Assembly: GCA_903848465.1 (NCBI GenBank)
Contig: CAINGK010000212.1
Coordinates: 1-63,964 of the forward strand
DNA length: 63,964 nucleotides
Direction of reading: 5' to 3'
From: an uncultured Verrucomicrobiota bacterium
Lineage (GTDB): Bacteria > Verrucomicrobiota > Verrucomicrobiia > Verrucomicrobiales > Verrucomicrobiaceae
The position numbers and the translations under genes were made by a program. Positions 45,345 to 54,900 of this stretch are shown here, piece by piece. Under the pieces are notes generated by a model that saw only the letters and a list, made by a program, of their open reading frames with translations, did no database searches and was not told the origin of the DNA. Positions within the stretch are counted from its first letter, which is position 1; each line of letters opens with the position of its first letter.

Positions 45345-46239
45345 GTCTTCCCGATCATTCTTGGAGCCAGCGGTACTTTCCCGCCTGATGGCGCTACCGC
45401 TAAACGCCCGTCATGCCATGCTTGGCGGCGTGTCCGGCAAGCACCGCAGCCCGGTGCGCGGTTCCTCCCTCGAATTCGCTCAGTACCGCAAGTACGTCCC
45501 CGGTGACGACACCCGCCGCCTCGACTGGCGCACCTGGGGGCGCAGCGACCGCTTTTACATCAAGGAATTTGAGGCCGACACCAACCTGCGCCTCTGCCTG
45601 CTCATGGACACCAGCGGCAGCATGAACTACGGGCCCGTCGGCAGCACCCGCTTCGATTACGCGCGCAAGCTTGCCGGCACGCTCGGCTATGTCGCCGCGC
45701 AGCAGGGCGATGGCGTGGGCTTGTGGAGCCTTGCAGAGAAGCCCGTGGAAATCCCCGCCAAACGCGGAGCCTCGCATCTTGGACTCGTGCTTGATCAAAT
45801 GGCGGGCATCCAGCCCGTCGGCGGCACCACGCTCCTCACTTCGCTGCATGACGCTGCTGAAAAAATTCGCCAACGCGCCCTCGTCATCATCTTCTCCGAT
45901 CTGTTCGTGCCACCAGCCGAATTGAAGTCCGCCATTCAGCACCTGCGCTTTCGCAAGCATGACGTGGCCGTGTTTCATCTGCTGGACCAGCAGGAACTTG
46001 ACTTCGACTTCGACCGCCCCGCGCGCTTCATCGACATGGAAGGTGGTGAGGCCATTCTCGCTGATCCCAGCCTCATCGCCCGCAACTACCGCGAAGCTGT
46101 GCGCCAGTACATGCATGAGATCGACGAACTCGTTCGCACCACCGCCATCGACTATCACCGCGTCAAGCTCCACGAAAAATACGACGACGTGCTCGCGAAG
46201 TTCCTGCTGGCGCGCATTCAAAAGAAAGGAGGCCGGTAA
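45337..46239 (+). CDS. DUF58 domain protein
   Basis: The product has 300 residues from MAESSRSF. DUF58 motif: GSSLEFAQYRKYVPGDDTRRLDWRTW, plus a vWA-like metal motif LLMDTSGSMNYG. It is the usual partner of MoxR. A good Shine-Dalgarno (GGGAGG) lies 12 bp upstream. An in-frame start upstream would read the repeat arm as protein and is rejected. The TAA stop shares its last base with the next ATG. Confidence 0.9.
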   Translation: MAESSRSFLEPAVLSRLMALPLNARHAMLGGVSGKHRSPVRGSSLEFAQYRKYVPGDDTRRLDWRTWGRSDRFYIKEFEADTNLRLCLLMDTSGSMNYGPVGSTRFDYARKLAGTLGYVAAQQGDGVGLWSLAEKPVEIPAKRGASHLGLVLDQMAGIQPVGGTTLLTSLHDAAEKIRQRALVIIFSDLFVPPAELKSAIQHLRFRKHDVAVFHLLDQQELDFDFDRPARFIDMEGGEAILADPSLIARNYREAVRQYMHEIDELVRTTAIDYHRVKLHEKYDDVLAKFLLARIQKKGGR

Positions 46240-46790
46240 TGCAAAGACGCAGTGAAAACTCCGCCATTCTACTGATGTATGCTGTGGCTTTACTTGCTTC
46301 CTTGGTGTCCGTGACCGGATGCGCTTTTATTCACAAGCCGTGGCCTGGAAAACCTTATGACCTAGTCAAAGGCTATCAGTTCACAAATCCGCTTGGCCCG
46401 CTGAAGGAGCAAAGCCCGATCTTGAACGAAACTATCGATCTGCAAGCATTGGCAAAGTTGGAGTGCAAAGAAGCGCAACTGAATCCCGATCAGACACGTC
46501 GGCTTCTGAAAGCGGCATTCGGCAAACGCTTTGAAGGCATGCCCGCCCCTTGCTATTTCCCTCATCACATCTTTGTTTTTTATTCGAACAAGAAGCCAGT
46601 TGGAGCAATTGAAGTGTGCTTCATGTGTGCCGGAAAACGATGCTGGCCCGATCAGCCGAAAGGTAGCAAGACAAACTACACGCAACTTGAGAAGCTGGCG
46701 AAAAAACTCGGAATCGGAACGGAAGCTCCAAAAGGAGAAAAAGTGATGCTTCCAGAAGACCCATTTGCTCCAAGAACTTTGAAGCCATGA
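46239..46790 (+). CDS. Putative lipoprotein of unknown function
   Basis: The product has 183 residues with a membrane anchor (about 10-26) ending in a lipobox-like VTGC. Mature part: Cys-rich ICAF-like stretch VCFMCAGKRCWPDQP suggesting a metal or disulfide site. Base composition looks lower in GC than neighbours, suggesting later acquisition. Its start shares a base with the DUF58 stop. Its last codons (AAG CCA TGA) lie in the left copy of the 19-bp direct repeat. Confidence 0.55.
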   Translation: MQRRSENSAILLMYAVALLASLVSVTGCAFIHKPWPGKPYDLVKGYQFTNPLGPLKEQSPILNETIDLQALAKLECKEAQLNPDQTRRLLKAAFGKRFEGMPAPCYFPHHIFVFYSNKKPVGAIEVCFMCAGKRCWPDQPKGSKTNYTQLEKLAKKLGIGTEAPKGEKVMLPEDPFAPRTLKP

Positions 46791-46798
46791 CCTTCCTC
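46780..46798 (+). repeat. Left copy of a 19-bp direct repeat
   Basis: The sequence TGAAGCCATGACCTTCCTC is identical at 47516-47534, and similarity continues for about 12 more bases. It contains a decayed copy of the next gene's start (reads MTFLLPAIYA; the gene begins MTFLVPALLF). The two copies bracket the HigBA-like module. Confidence 0.85.
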
Positions 46799-46830
46799 CT
46801 CCCAGCAATCTACGCATTTTCGCGCCGGCC

Positions 46831-47142
46831 TTACGCCGCGACGAAATTGATGCGCACCTTGCGCCCTAGGGCGCTCGCGGCACGCGTGAGCGTGGAAAGA
46901 GTCACGGATTTGCATTTGGGATCAAGCAGGCGGTCCAACGCGGCGCGGGAGGTTCCCATCGCTCCGGCGAGTTCGGACTTCTTGCTGCCGCGTTTCGCCA
47001 TGATATCGGCAAGCTGCAGCGCCACGACTCGCTTGAGCGCTGCGAGTTCGACCTCCTCCTGGATGCCTTCCTCTTTGAGAAAGTCGCCCAGACTGCTGCC
47101 GCGATGCGGGTTTTTCGATTTAGCTGTTTTGGATGTAGGCAT
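46831..47142 (-). CDS. higA: HigA-like XRE-family antitoxin
   Basis: The product has 103 residues. A helix-turn-helix is seen at about residues 57-85 (KKSELAGAMGTSRAALDRLLDP), and the C-terminus (LSTLTRAASALGRKVRINF) is typical of HigA-type antitoxins following a DUF891-like toxin. The N-terminus overlaps the toxin reading frame by about 23 bp. It probably represses from the palindrome at 47481-47496. Confidence 0.85.
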   Translation of the reverse strand: MPTSKTAKSKNPHRGSSLGDFLKEEGIQEEVELAALKRVVALQLADIMAKRGSKKSELAGAMGTSRAALDRLLDPKCKSVTLSTLTRAASALGRKVRINFVAA

Positions 47143-47470
47143 GTTTGCGTTTCAGAGCCAGCGCCCTGTCCTCGGTGGGTGTTTTCTGCGTTTTCTTGAT
47201 AAAGCCGTGGAGCAGGATGATCTCCTCGTGATGCACAAAAAAGAGCGTTCGGGCGATGCGTGTCGGCAGCCGGCTGCGCACCTCTCACAGGCCATCGCCA
47301 AGACTGTCCACCAGCGGCATGCCCAGCGGCCAGCGGTATTGCAGCACCTGCAAATCTTCGCCGATCAGCCTGCGCTCATCGGATGGCAGCCGCTTCAACC
47401 ACTCGCGCACAGGCTCATTCCCGCTGGCAGTGCGGAAGAAGATCACAGGCAGAGGACGTTTGGCAGCCAC
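47120..47470 (-). pseudogene. higB: HigB/DUF891-type toxin gene with an in-frame stop
   Basis: Read as one frame, a 116-codon gene (GTG start 47468-47470) would give MAAKRPLPVIFFRTASGNEP, then the family motif REWLKRLPSDERRLIGEDL. After GDGL a TGA (47285-47287) replaces the Trp expected in LWEVRSRLP; the frame then continues with RIARTLFFVHHEE, ILLHGFIKKTQKTP and a TAA at 47120-47122. One G-to-A change explains this. The remaining 61-residue product lacks the catalytic half, so the toxin is probably dead while the antitoxin looks intact. Confidence 0.85.
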
Positions 47471-47480
47471 AGTTTTAAAC

Positions 47481-47496
47481 GTATCATTTTTGATAC
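47481..47496 (-). promoter_or_regulatory. Palindromic operator of the HigBA-like module
   Basis: GTATCA, four T, TGATAC is a perfect 6-bp inverted repeat with a 4-bp gap, located 11 bp upstream of the toxin start. It is a typical binding site for an XRE antitoxin. Confidence 0.6.
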
Positions 47497-47515
47497 AATG
47501 GGCAAGGTTATTTTA

Positions 47516-47534
47516 TGAAGCCATGACCTTCCTC
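47516..47534 (+). repeat. Right copy of the 19-bp direct repeat
   Basis: Identical to 46780-46798. This copy contains the functional start codon (47523-47525) of the BatA-like gene. Confidence 0.85.
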
Positions 47535-49517
47535 GTTCCAGCGCTTCTCTTTGCCCTGCCGCTTGCGGCGCTGCCGGTGATCATTCATTTGATCCACCTA
47601 TATCGGCGGCGGCAGGTGAAGTGGGCGGCGATGATGTTTCTGCAGATGGCGCAGCGGATGAACAAGGGGTTGTCGCGGTTGCGACAGATTTTGATCCTGG
47701 CGTTTCGTGTGCTGGCGGTGGCGGCTATTTTGTTTGTCATCACCCGGCCCATGGCGGGAGGATTGCTCGGGCTCACGGGTGGCGTGCCGGATACGGTGAT
47801 CGTGTTGCTGGATCGCTCTGCCAGCATGGAGCAGCAGAACCTGGCCACGGGCACGAGCAAGCGTGCGGCGGGCATCGCGAAGCTGGCGCAGGCATTGCGT
47901 GACACGGTGGGTGTGCGCTCGAAGCTGGTGCTGATTGAGAATGCGCACTTGCAGCCGCAGTTGCTGGAGAAGCCGGAGTCGCTGATTGATCTGCCACTTA
48001 CTGGATCTACGGACACGACGGCGGATGTGCCAGCTCTGCTGCAAGGGGCGCTGGATTACATGACCGCCAATCAAACTGGCCGCACGGATGTCTGGGTGCT
48101 GAGCGATCTGCGCCAGAGCGACTGGGATGCGGCGAGCGGACGCTGGCAGGCGCTGCGCAGTGCCTTCACCACGCTGAAGGGGCTGCGGCTGCATCTGCTG
48201 AGCTACGCGCAGCCGGTGGCACAAAACCTGGCCGTTTCGGTGCAGCGGGTCGTGCGCAACGAAACCGCCGGCAAGGCCGAGCTGCTGCTCGATCTGCGCG
48301 TCATGCGTGACGCTTCCTCACGCGAACCGCTGGAACTGCCGCTGCGCTTTGTGATCAATGACGTGAGCACGACGATCAAAGTGGAGATGAAGGACTCGCA
48401 GCTTGTGCTGCAAGGCCACGCCATTCCCATCGACAAAGCGACCAAACGCGGCGCGGGCCGGATCGAGCTGCCAGCCGATGCCTCACCGTCCGACAACGTG
48501 TACCACTTCGTGTTTGATGAACCGGCGGTGCTGCAGTCTGTGATCGTCAGCGATGACGAAGCCGAGGCCGGACCGCTCCAAGCAGCGCTGGAAGCCGCTG
48601 CCGATCCCACGCGCAAGTATGCTGCCACGGTGCTGCCGCCTTCGCGTGCAGCGGAAATCAGTTGGGATGATGTCGCACTCATTGTCTGGCATGCGGCACT
48701 GCCGAAGGCGGATGACTTGATCGCCAAACAGCTCACGAATCATCTCAGCTCAGGCAGGAGCCTGCTGTTCCTGCCCACGAATTCGGCGAATGCGGAAGCC
48801 TTCGGCGGCCTGCACTGGGGTTCATGGAGCAGCGAGAGCAAACCGGCCAGCGTTGAGTGGTGGCGCAATGACACGGGCCTGCTGGCCAACACACGCAGCG
48901 GCACCGCGCTACCTGTAGGCGATCTCGAAGTGAGCCGCCGCTGCGACATCCTCGGCGAAGGCACGCCGCTGGCCCGACTCACCGGGAATCTGCCGCTGCT
49001 CATGCGCGCCGACATTCCTGGCGATGGCAATGCGTGGTTCCTCGGCACGCTGCCCGGTTCGGGTTCCTCCAGCCTCGCCCGCGATGGTGTGGTGATGTTT
49101 GCCATGCTGCATCGCGCGCTGAATGAAGGCGCACGCAGCCTCGGCAAAGCGCAGCAGCGCGATGCCGGTGCGAGCGCTCTGGGCAGTGGTGATCTGAGCG
49201 CGTGGAAACGCCGTGGACAGACGATTCTGAGTTCGGAGCAGCCGCTGCGCGCGGGGATTGTCGAAAATGGGGACAGGCTCGTCGCCCTCAATCGCCCGCT
49301 GCGTGAAGATCATCCCGAAACGCTGGGCAAAGCCGCGATCGCGGAGCTGTTTGCCGGGCTCGATTATCATGTCATCGAAGACCAGGTAGAAAACAATGCC
49401 AGCCTCGCCAGCGAGATCTGGCGAACGTTTCTGTTCGTGATGGCGCTGGCGCTCCTGGGTGAAGCGCTGCTGTGCATGCCTGCCAAGCGTGACCCACAAC
49501 TCTCTCCCGTTCGATGA
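47523..49517 (+). CDS. BatA-like vWA membrane protein
   Basis: The product has 664 residues. The N-terminal BatA region has two membrane segments (MTFLVPALLFALPLAALPVIIHLIHLYRRR is split here; then RVLAVAAILFVITRPM). A vWA domain (about 88-240) has the metal site LLDRSASM. The remainder is a beta-rich domain, with a final membrane segment near LFVMALALLGEALL. It likely works with MoxR in the envelope. Its first codons are duplicated at 46787. Confidence 0.85.
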   Translation: MTFLVPALLFALPLAALPVIIHLIHLYRRRQVKWAAMMFLQMAQRMNKGLSRLRQILILAFRVLAVAAILFVITRPMAGGLLGLTGGVPDTVIVLLDRSASMEQQNLATGTSKRAAGIAKLAQALRDTVGVRSKLVLIENAHLQPQLLEKPESLIDLPLTGSTDTTADVPALLQGALDYMTANQTGRTDVWVLSDLRQSDWDAASGRWQALRSAFTTLKGLRLHLLSYAQPVAQNLAVSVQRVVRNETAGKAELLLDLRVMRDASSREPLELPLRFVINDVSTTIKVEMKDSQLVLQGHAIPIDKATKRGAGRIELPADASPSDNVYHFVFDEPAVLQSVIVSDDEAEAGPLQAALEAAADPTRKYAATVLPPSRAAEISWDDVALIVWHAALPKADDLIAKQLTNHLSSGRSLLFLPTNSANAEAFGGLHWGSWSSESKPASVEWWRNDTGLLANTRSGTALPVGDLEVSRRCDILGEGTPLARLTGNLPLLMRADIPGDGNAWFLGTLPGSGSSSLARDGVVMFAMLHRALNEGARSLGKAQQRDAGASALGSGDLSAWKRRGQTILSSEQPLRAGIVENGDRLVALNRPLREDHPETLGKAAIAELFAGLDYHVIEDQVENNASLASEIWRTFLFVMALALLGEALLCMPAKRDPQLSPVR

Positions 49518-49525
49518 CTCTCTTT

Positions 49526-49694
49526 TCGTCCTCGTCCTCCAACTCGAACTCGAACTCGTCCTCGATTCTATCGGGATCGATGGTTATTGGATTGACGAGA
49601 GACTGCCAGACTGCGCCAGCGAGAGGTTGGGACTGGCTCGATCATTTAAAATGCCTGCGTGTACTCAATTGGTCGAGGACGAGGACGAGGACGA
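49526..49694 (+). mobile_element. Gene-less relative of the S23 inverted-repeat element
   Basis: Left arm 49526-49565 is near-identical to the left arm at 44831-44864 but with an extra AACTCG-type unit; right arm 49673-49694 has only the GAGGAC units. The 107 bp between carry no S23 gene. It lies between two vWA genes. Confidence 0.65.
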
Positions 49695-49707
49695 CACCAG
49701 AAACCCC

Positions 49708-51912
49708 ATGACTCCCACTACATCCCAACTCGTCTTCAATCCCACTCCCGTCGCCTTTGGTGTCGGGGTGGCGTTTGTCGTGGCGATGGGCGGCCTTGCG
49801 TTCATGGCGTGGCGGCGCAGCGGTTATCGAGCCATCATTGGCTGGCTGGAGTTGTTGCGTTTTGTCATCGCCGTCGGCATCGCGATCACCTTGATGCAGC
49901 CGGAGTGGCTGGAGACTTTCAAACCGGAGACGCGACCGACCCTGGCGGTGCTGCACGATGTCTCGGGCAGCATGAGCACCAAGGATGTCATCGACAAGAC
50001 AAAGCCAAATGCAGAGCCAAAGTCCCGTGAAGACATCGCCAAACCCTTGATCGACTCAAAGCTGTGGGAGCCGCTGAAGCAGCGCATGGACATGGTGATC
50101 GAGCCTTTCTCATCCACGCAGACACCGCCCACGGAAGGCACAGACATTCATGCGGCGTTAGCGGATGTGCTGGAGAAGCAGCCGAACCTCAAGGCGGTGG
50201 TGCTGATCAGTGATGGCGACTGGAACACCGGTGCCGCGCCATCTCAGGCCACCACGCGGCTGCGCATGCGCGAGGTGCCCGTATTTGCCGTGCCTACGGG
50301 TGCGGAGACGCGGCTGCCGGATGTCGAGCTGAGCAGCTTTGATGTGCCGACTTTCGCGGTGGCGGGCAAGCCGCTGCGCATCCCGTTCACCATCGAGAGC
50401 TCGCTGCCGCGTGATGAAGTCGTGATGCTGGAGATGAAATCCTCCAGCGGCGAGATCATCACCAAAGAAGTCACGCTGCCCGCCATGGGCCGCTTGCAAG
50501 ACGCCCTCGCCTGGAAGCCGGACAAAGCGGGCGAGGTCAAACTCACGCTCACGATTCCGAAAACATCGAGCGAGCGCTATCCCGAAAACAACTCGCAAGA
50601 GGCACCGCTTTCGATCCGCAAGGAACAGCTCCGCGTGCTGGTGATCGAATCGTTTCCGCGCTGGGAGTACCGCTACCTGCGCAATGCGCTGGAACGCGAT
50701 CCGGGTGTGGACGTGAGCTGTCTGCTGCTGCAGCCCGGACTTGGCAAAGTGGGGGATGGTCGCGGCTATTTAAAGACCTTCCCGAAGGATGAAGAGCTGA
50801 CGAAATACGATGTCGTGTTCCTGGGCGATGTGGGTTTGGCCAAAGGCCAGCTCACTGCAGAGCAGTGCACTTCATTGCAAAAGCTCGTGCGCGATCAGGC
50901 TGGCGGGCTCGTCTTCATGCCGGGCTTCCATGGTTTCCAAGCAACGCTGCAAGAAACGCCGCTGGCCGATCTGCTGCCGGTGATCTGGGACGCCGCGCAG
51001 CCACGCGGGTGGGGCTCGTCGTCGCCGGGCAAGTTTGCGCTTACCGAAGCGGGCACGCACAGTCTCTTGACGAAGCTGGAAGACAGCGATGAAGCCAGCG
51101 CCCGTGTGTGGAGCAATCTGCCGGGCTTCCAGTGGTATGCGCCCGCACTGCGTGCCAAAGCCGGCAGCGAGGTGCTGGCCACGCATGGCACCGAGTCGAA
51201 TCAGTTTGGCCGCGTGCCGCTGATCGTGACGAAGACGTATGGCGCGGGCAAAATCCTCTTCATGGGCACCGACGGTGCCTGGCGCTGGCGCAAAGGCGTG
51301 GAAGACAAATACCACTACCGCTTCTGGGGCCAGGTGGTGCGCTGGATGGCCTACCAGCGCAACATGAGCAGCGGCGACAAGATGCGCCTGTTTTACTCGC
51401 CCGACCGCCCACGAACGGGCGATGTGCTGACACTGAACGCCAACGTCATGAGCCTCACCGGCGAACCGCTGCGCGACGGTATCGTGATCGCGCAAATCGC
51501 CGCACCCAGCGGCAAGGTCAGCAGCGTGCGCCTCATGCCTGCCGGCGAGGAAGCCTGGGGTCTGTTCGCTGGAATCTTCAGCCCGGTGGAGCCTGGCGAG
51601 CATGTGGTGCAGCTCAGTTGCGCCGAAGCAGGTTCATCGCTGGAGACAAAGATTTCGATCCAAGGCACCAGCCGTGAGAAACGCGGCCAGCCAGCGCGGC
51701 TCGATGTAATGCGTGAGATTGCGCGCTTCACCAAAGGAGCAGTCCTTGATGCCCGCGACTCCGCTGCGATCCTCGCCGCGATCTCCGCCATGCCGGAGCC
51801 GGTGCTGCAGGAGCGCAGGCTGCAAATCTGGTCGCACCCCGCCTGGGCCGGGCTGCTGGTGCTGTTGATGGGGCTTTTCTGGGTAGGAAGAAAGGCCGCC
51901 GGAACGTTCTAA
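49708..51912 (+). CDS. vWA/glutamine-amidotransferase-like membrane protein
   Basis: The product has 734 residues from MTPTTSQL. Two N-terminal membrane segments (VAFGVGVAFVVAMGGLAFMAW and LLRFVIAVGIAITLM) precede a vWA domain with the metal site LHDVSGSM. A later region resembles a class I glutamine-amidotransferase-like domain (FPRWEYRYLRNALE, then LVRDQAGGLVFMPGFHG), and the C-terminus ends in a membrane helix. Translation upstream of 49708 would run through the repeat element, so the first ATG after it was chosen. Another start upstream in the repeat cannot be excluded. Confidence 0.8.
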   Translation: MTPTTSQLVFNPTPVAFGVGVAFVVAMGGLAFMAWRRSGYRAIIGWLELLRFVIAVGIAITLMQPEWLETFKPETRPTLAVLHDVSGSMSTKDVIDKTKPNAEPKSREDIAKPLIDSKLWEPLKQRMDMVIEPFSSTQTPPTEGTDIHAALADVLEKQPNLKAVVLISDGDWNTGAAPSQATTRLRMREVPVFAVPTGAETRLPDVELSSFDVPTFAVAGKPLRIPFTIESSLPRDEVVMLEMKSSSGEIITKEVTLPAMGRLQDALAWKPDKAGEVKLTLTIPKTSSERYPENNSQEAPLSIRKEQLRVLVIESFPRWEYRYLRNALERDPGVDVSCLLLQPGLGKVGDGRGYLKTFPKDEELTKYDVVFLGDVGLAKGQLTAEQCTSLQKLVRDQAGGLVFMPGFHGFQATLQETPLADLLPVIWDAAQPRGWGSSSPGKFALTEAGTHSLLTKLEDSDEASARVWSNLPGFQWYAPALRAKAGSEVLATHGTESNQFGRVPLIVTKTYGAGKILFMGTDGAWRWRKGVEDKYHYRFWGQVVRWMAYQRNMSSGDKMRLFYSPDRPRTGDVLTLNANVMSLTGEPLRDGIVIAQIAAPSGKVSSVRLMPAGEEAWGLFAGIFSPVEPGEHVVQLSCAEAGSSLETKISIQGTSREKRGQPARLDVMREIARFTKGAVLDARDSAAILAAISAMPEPVLQERRLQIWSHPAWAGLLVLLMGLFWVGRKAAGTF

Positions 51913-51966
51913 ACTCCCAATCAAAAGCTCGTCAGAGACGTTCCTTCAGGATACCATTCGCGAATT

Positions 51967-54900
51967 ATGAAAACAGCACTGCCGGTCATCCTCGAATCGA
52001 AGCTCGCGGATTTTCGCAAGCGCGTTTGGATCGTCAAGCTCACCGAGGGCCTGCTGGCGGCAGCCTTCGGGATCGTGTTCTCCTACATTCTGGTGTTCGC
52101 GCTGGATCGCGTCATGGAGACGCCAGTGTGGTTGCGAGCGACGCTCTTGGTTGCTGGAGCAGCAGTGCTGGGGCTGGGCCTGCCGCTGAAGTGGCACCGC
52201 TGGGTGTGGCGTCAGCGCAGTCTGGAGGACGCGGCACGGCTGCTGAAACGCACCTTTCCACGGCTGGGAGATCAACTGCTCGGCATCGTGGAGCTGGCGC
52301 ATGTGGAGTCGGGTTCCGCAGGCCGGAGCGAGCGCCTCGTGCAGGCGGCGATGGATCAGGCCGCAGAGGCGGTGAAGGACAAGGACTTCACGCATGCGGT
52401 GCCGGAGGCGAAGCATTATCAATGGGGCTGGGCGGCGGGTGGGACGGCACTGCTTGCTGTGGCAGCGCTGACGCTGGTGCCAGATGCTGCGTGGAATGCG
52501 CTGGCACGCTGGGCGACACCCTGGCGTGAGGTGGAGCGCTTCACGTTTGCGAAGATTGAGGCGCTGCCAAATCGCCTCGTGGTGCCGTATGCGGAGCCGT
52601 TTGATTTGAAGGTGCAGCTCAACAAGGACACGCGCTGGTCGCCTGCGACAGCCAAGGCGCAGATCAGCGAGCAGCCTGTAGTGGTGAGTGGGTTGCAATC
52701 AGGTGCGTATCCTTTGGCGTTCCCGCCGCAGAAGGAGGATGCGGCATTGTCCCTGTCGCTCGGTGATGTGCGCAAGACGGTGCATGTGCTGCCGCGAACC
52801 CGGCCGGAACTGATGGCGTTGTCCGTGCGCACCCGGCTGCCGGAGTATTTGAAGTATCAGACGGAGCCGATGACCGAAGTGCGCGGCGGCGCGGTGAGTG
52901 TACTGAAAGGAGCGCAGGCTTCACTCGAAGCCACGGCATCGCGCGAGCTGGCCTCGGCCGAGGTGGATGGCGAAGCGGAGAAAGTTTCTGGCGCGAAGGT
53001 GACGACGCCTTTTCATCCTATCACTGCGGACGCTGAAAAGCATGTGATGTGGAAGGACCGTGATGGCCTCACACCGCGCGAGCCGCTGGTTCTGAAGATC
53101 AACGCCATTGAAGACGAAGCCCCACGGCTTGCTGCACGTCGGGAGTCGCAGGAGCAGGTGGTGCTCGATTCGGAGGTCGTCGTGTTTGATCTCGATGTAC
53201 AGGATGACTTCGGCATCCTGCTCACCGGCCTGGAATGGCGCAGCGTGAATGATGACAAGACGAAGGGCGACAAGATCGCGGCGGCAGGTGAACCCGAGAA
53301 GAAGACGCTGGCTGCCAAGGCGACGTTTTGCGCAAGTCGTGACGGCGTGGAGCCGCAGACACTGGAGATCCGCGCCTGGGCGGAGGATTACCTGCCCAAG
53401 CGGAAGCGGGCCTACTCAACGGCATTCATGCTGCATGTGCTGAACAAGACGGATCACGCGCTGTGGCTGACGGAGCAGTTTGGCAAATGGCTGGAAGCGG
53501 CCCGCGAGAGCTATGAGCGCGAGCAGCAACTGCATGCGACGAACAAGGAACTGCGCGCCCTGAATCCGACGGAGCTGGACCGCCCGGAAAACCGGCGCAA
53601 GATCGCGCAGCAGGCCAGCGCGGAAAATGCCAATGCGGCGCGGCTGGGCATGCTGAATCAAAGCGGGCGCAGTCTGGTGGAGCAGGCGACACGGAATGAT
53701 GAATTCGACGCCAAGAGACTTGAATCCTGGGCCACGATGCTGAAGTCCCTACAGGACATCGCAGCCAAACGGATGCCCAGTGTGGCAGATTTGCTGAAGC
53801 AGAGTTCCAATGCGCAGAGCGGCAAACCCGGCCAGTCCACGGCCGCCAATCCGCCGTCGAATTCAACCCAGCAGCCGTCAAAGGAAGGCAAGCCGGGTGA
53901 GGGGAAAGCTGGCCAGGGCAAGCCAAGCGCGCCCCAGATTGCGAATGGGCCGGACATTCCAAGTGCGTCGAAGGGCGGCAAGGCCTCCACGGAGGAACAG
54001 AAGAAGGACAACATGCCGAGCATCGCGGACAAAGAAGGCTCAATGAGCAAGGCCGAGCCGCAGGCAGCGGACCCCAATGCGAAGCCTGCGCCGCCCAAGC
54101 CCAGCACAATGAGACTGCCGACGACGCAGATGGCCGCAGCTCCGGGCAAGAAGAAGGATGACAAAGCAGAGGAGAAGCCGCAAGAGCAGCCACCAGCATC
54201 CCAGGCACAGAAAAAAATGCAGGATGCGCTGGATGAGCAGAAGCTGCTGCTGGCCGAGTTTGCGCGTGTCTCGGATGAACTGGGCGCAATCCTGGCGAGC
54301 CTGGAAGCCAGCACATTCGTGAAGCGGCTCAAAGCGGCGTCACGCCAGCAACTGGTTGCGGCGAAGGATTTGAACACCAAGACGCTCAGCGCCTTCGGTT
54401 TGGAGCACAAGCCGGTGAAGGATGCGGCGGCCATTGCCGAAAATGAAAAGACGCAGAGCGAGACGCTGCGGGTGATTCAAAGCGATCTGGAAGCCTACTT
54501 CGCCCGCAAGCCGGACATGCACTTCAAGAACATCATTGGCCAGATGAAAGAGACGCAGGCGGTGAAGGCGTTGTCGGTGCTAGGCGAGCAGGCGGCGGTG
54601 AATCTGAGCGGCAACAGCATGGCGGGCGCGGAGTTTTGGGCGGACACACTGGACCGTTGGGCGGAGGAGATGGTGGCGGCCAGCGAGTGCAAATCCTGCA
54701 GCAGTTGCAGCGCAGACAGTCTGCCGCCGGAGATCGTGCTCAAAGTGATGAAATCCCTGCGGGACGAGATGAAGCTGCGGGATGAAACACGTGAGCTGGA
54801 GAATGCGAAAGCGGCTCTCAAAGATGGAGAGCATGGTAAAAAGTCGGCAGACCTCGCCTCCAAGCAGTTTGGCATTCAGGCCAACACGCGCGGTGCGTTT

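Noticed and set aside
49459..49707. N-terminal extension of the vWA gene through the inverted-repeat element
   Set aside because: The translation is repetitive (LVLQLELELVLD, EDEDEDD) and comes from the element; the membrane protein has a normal start at 49708.
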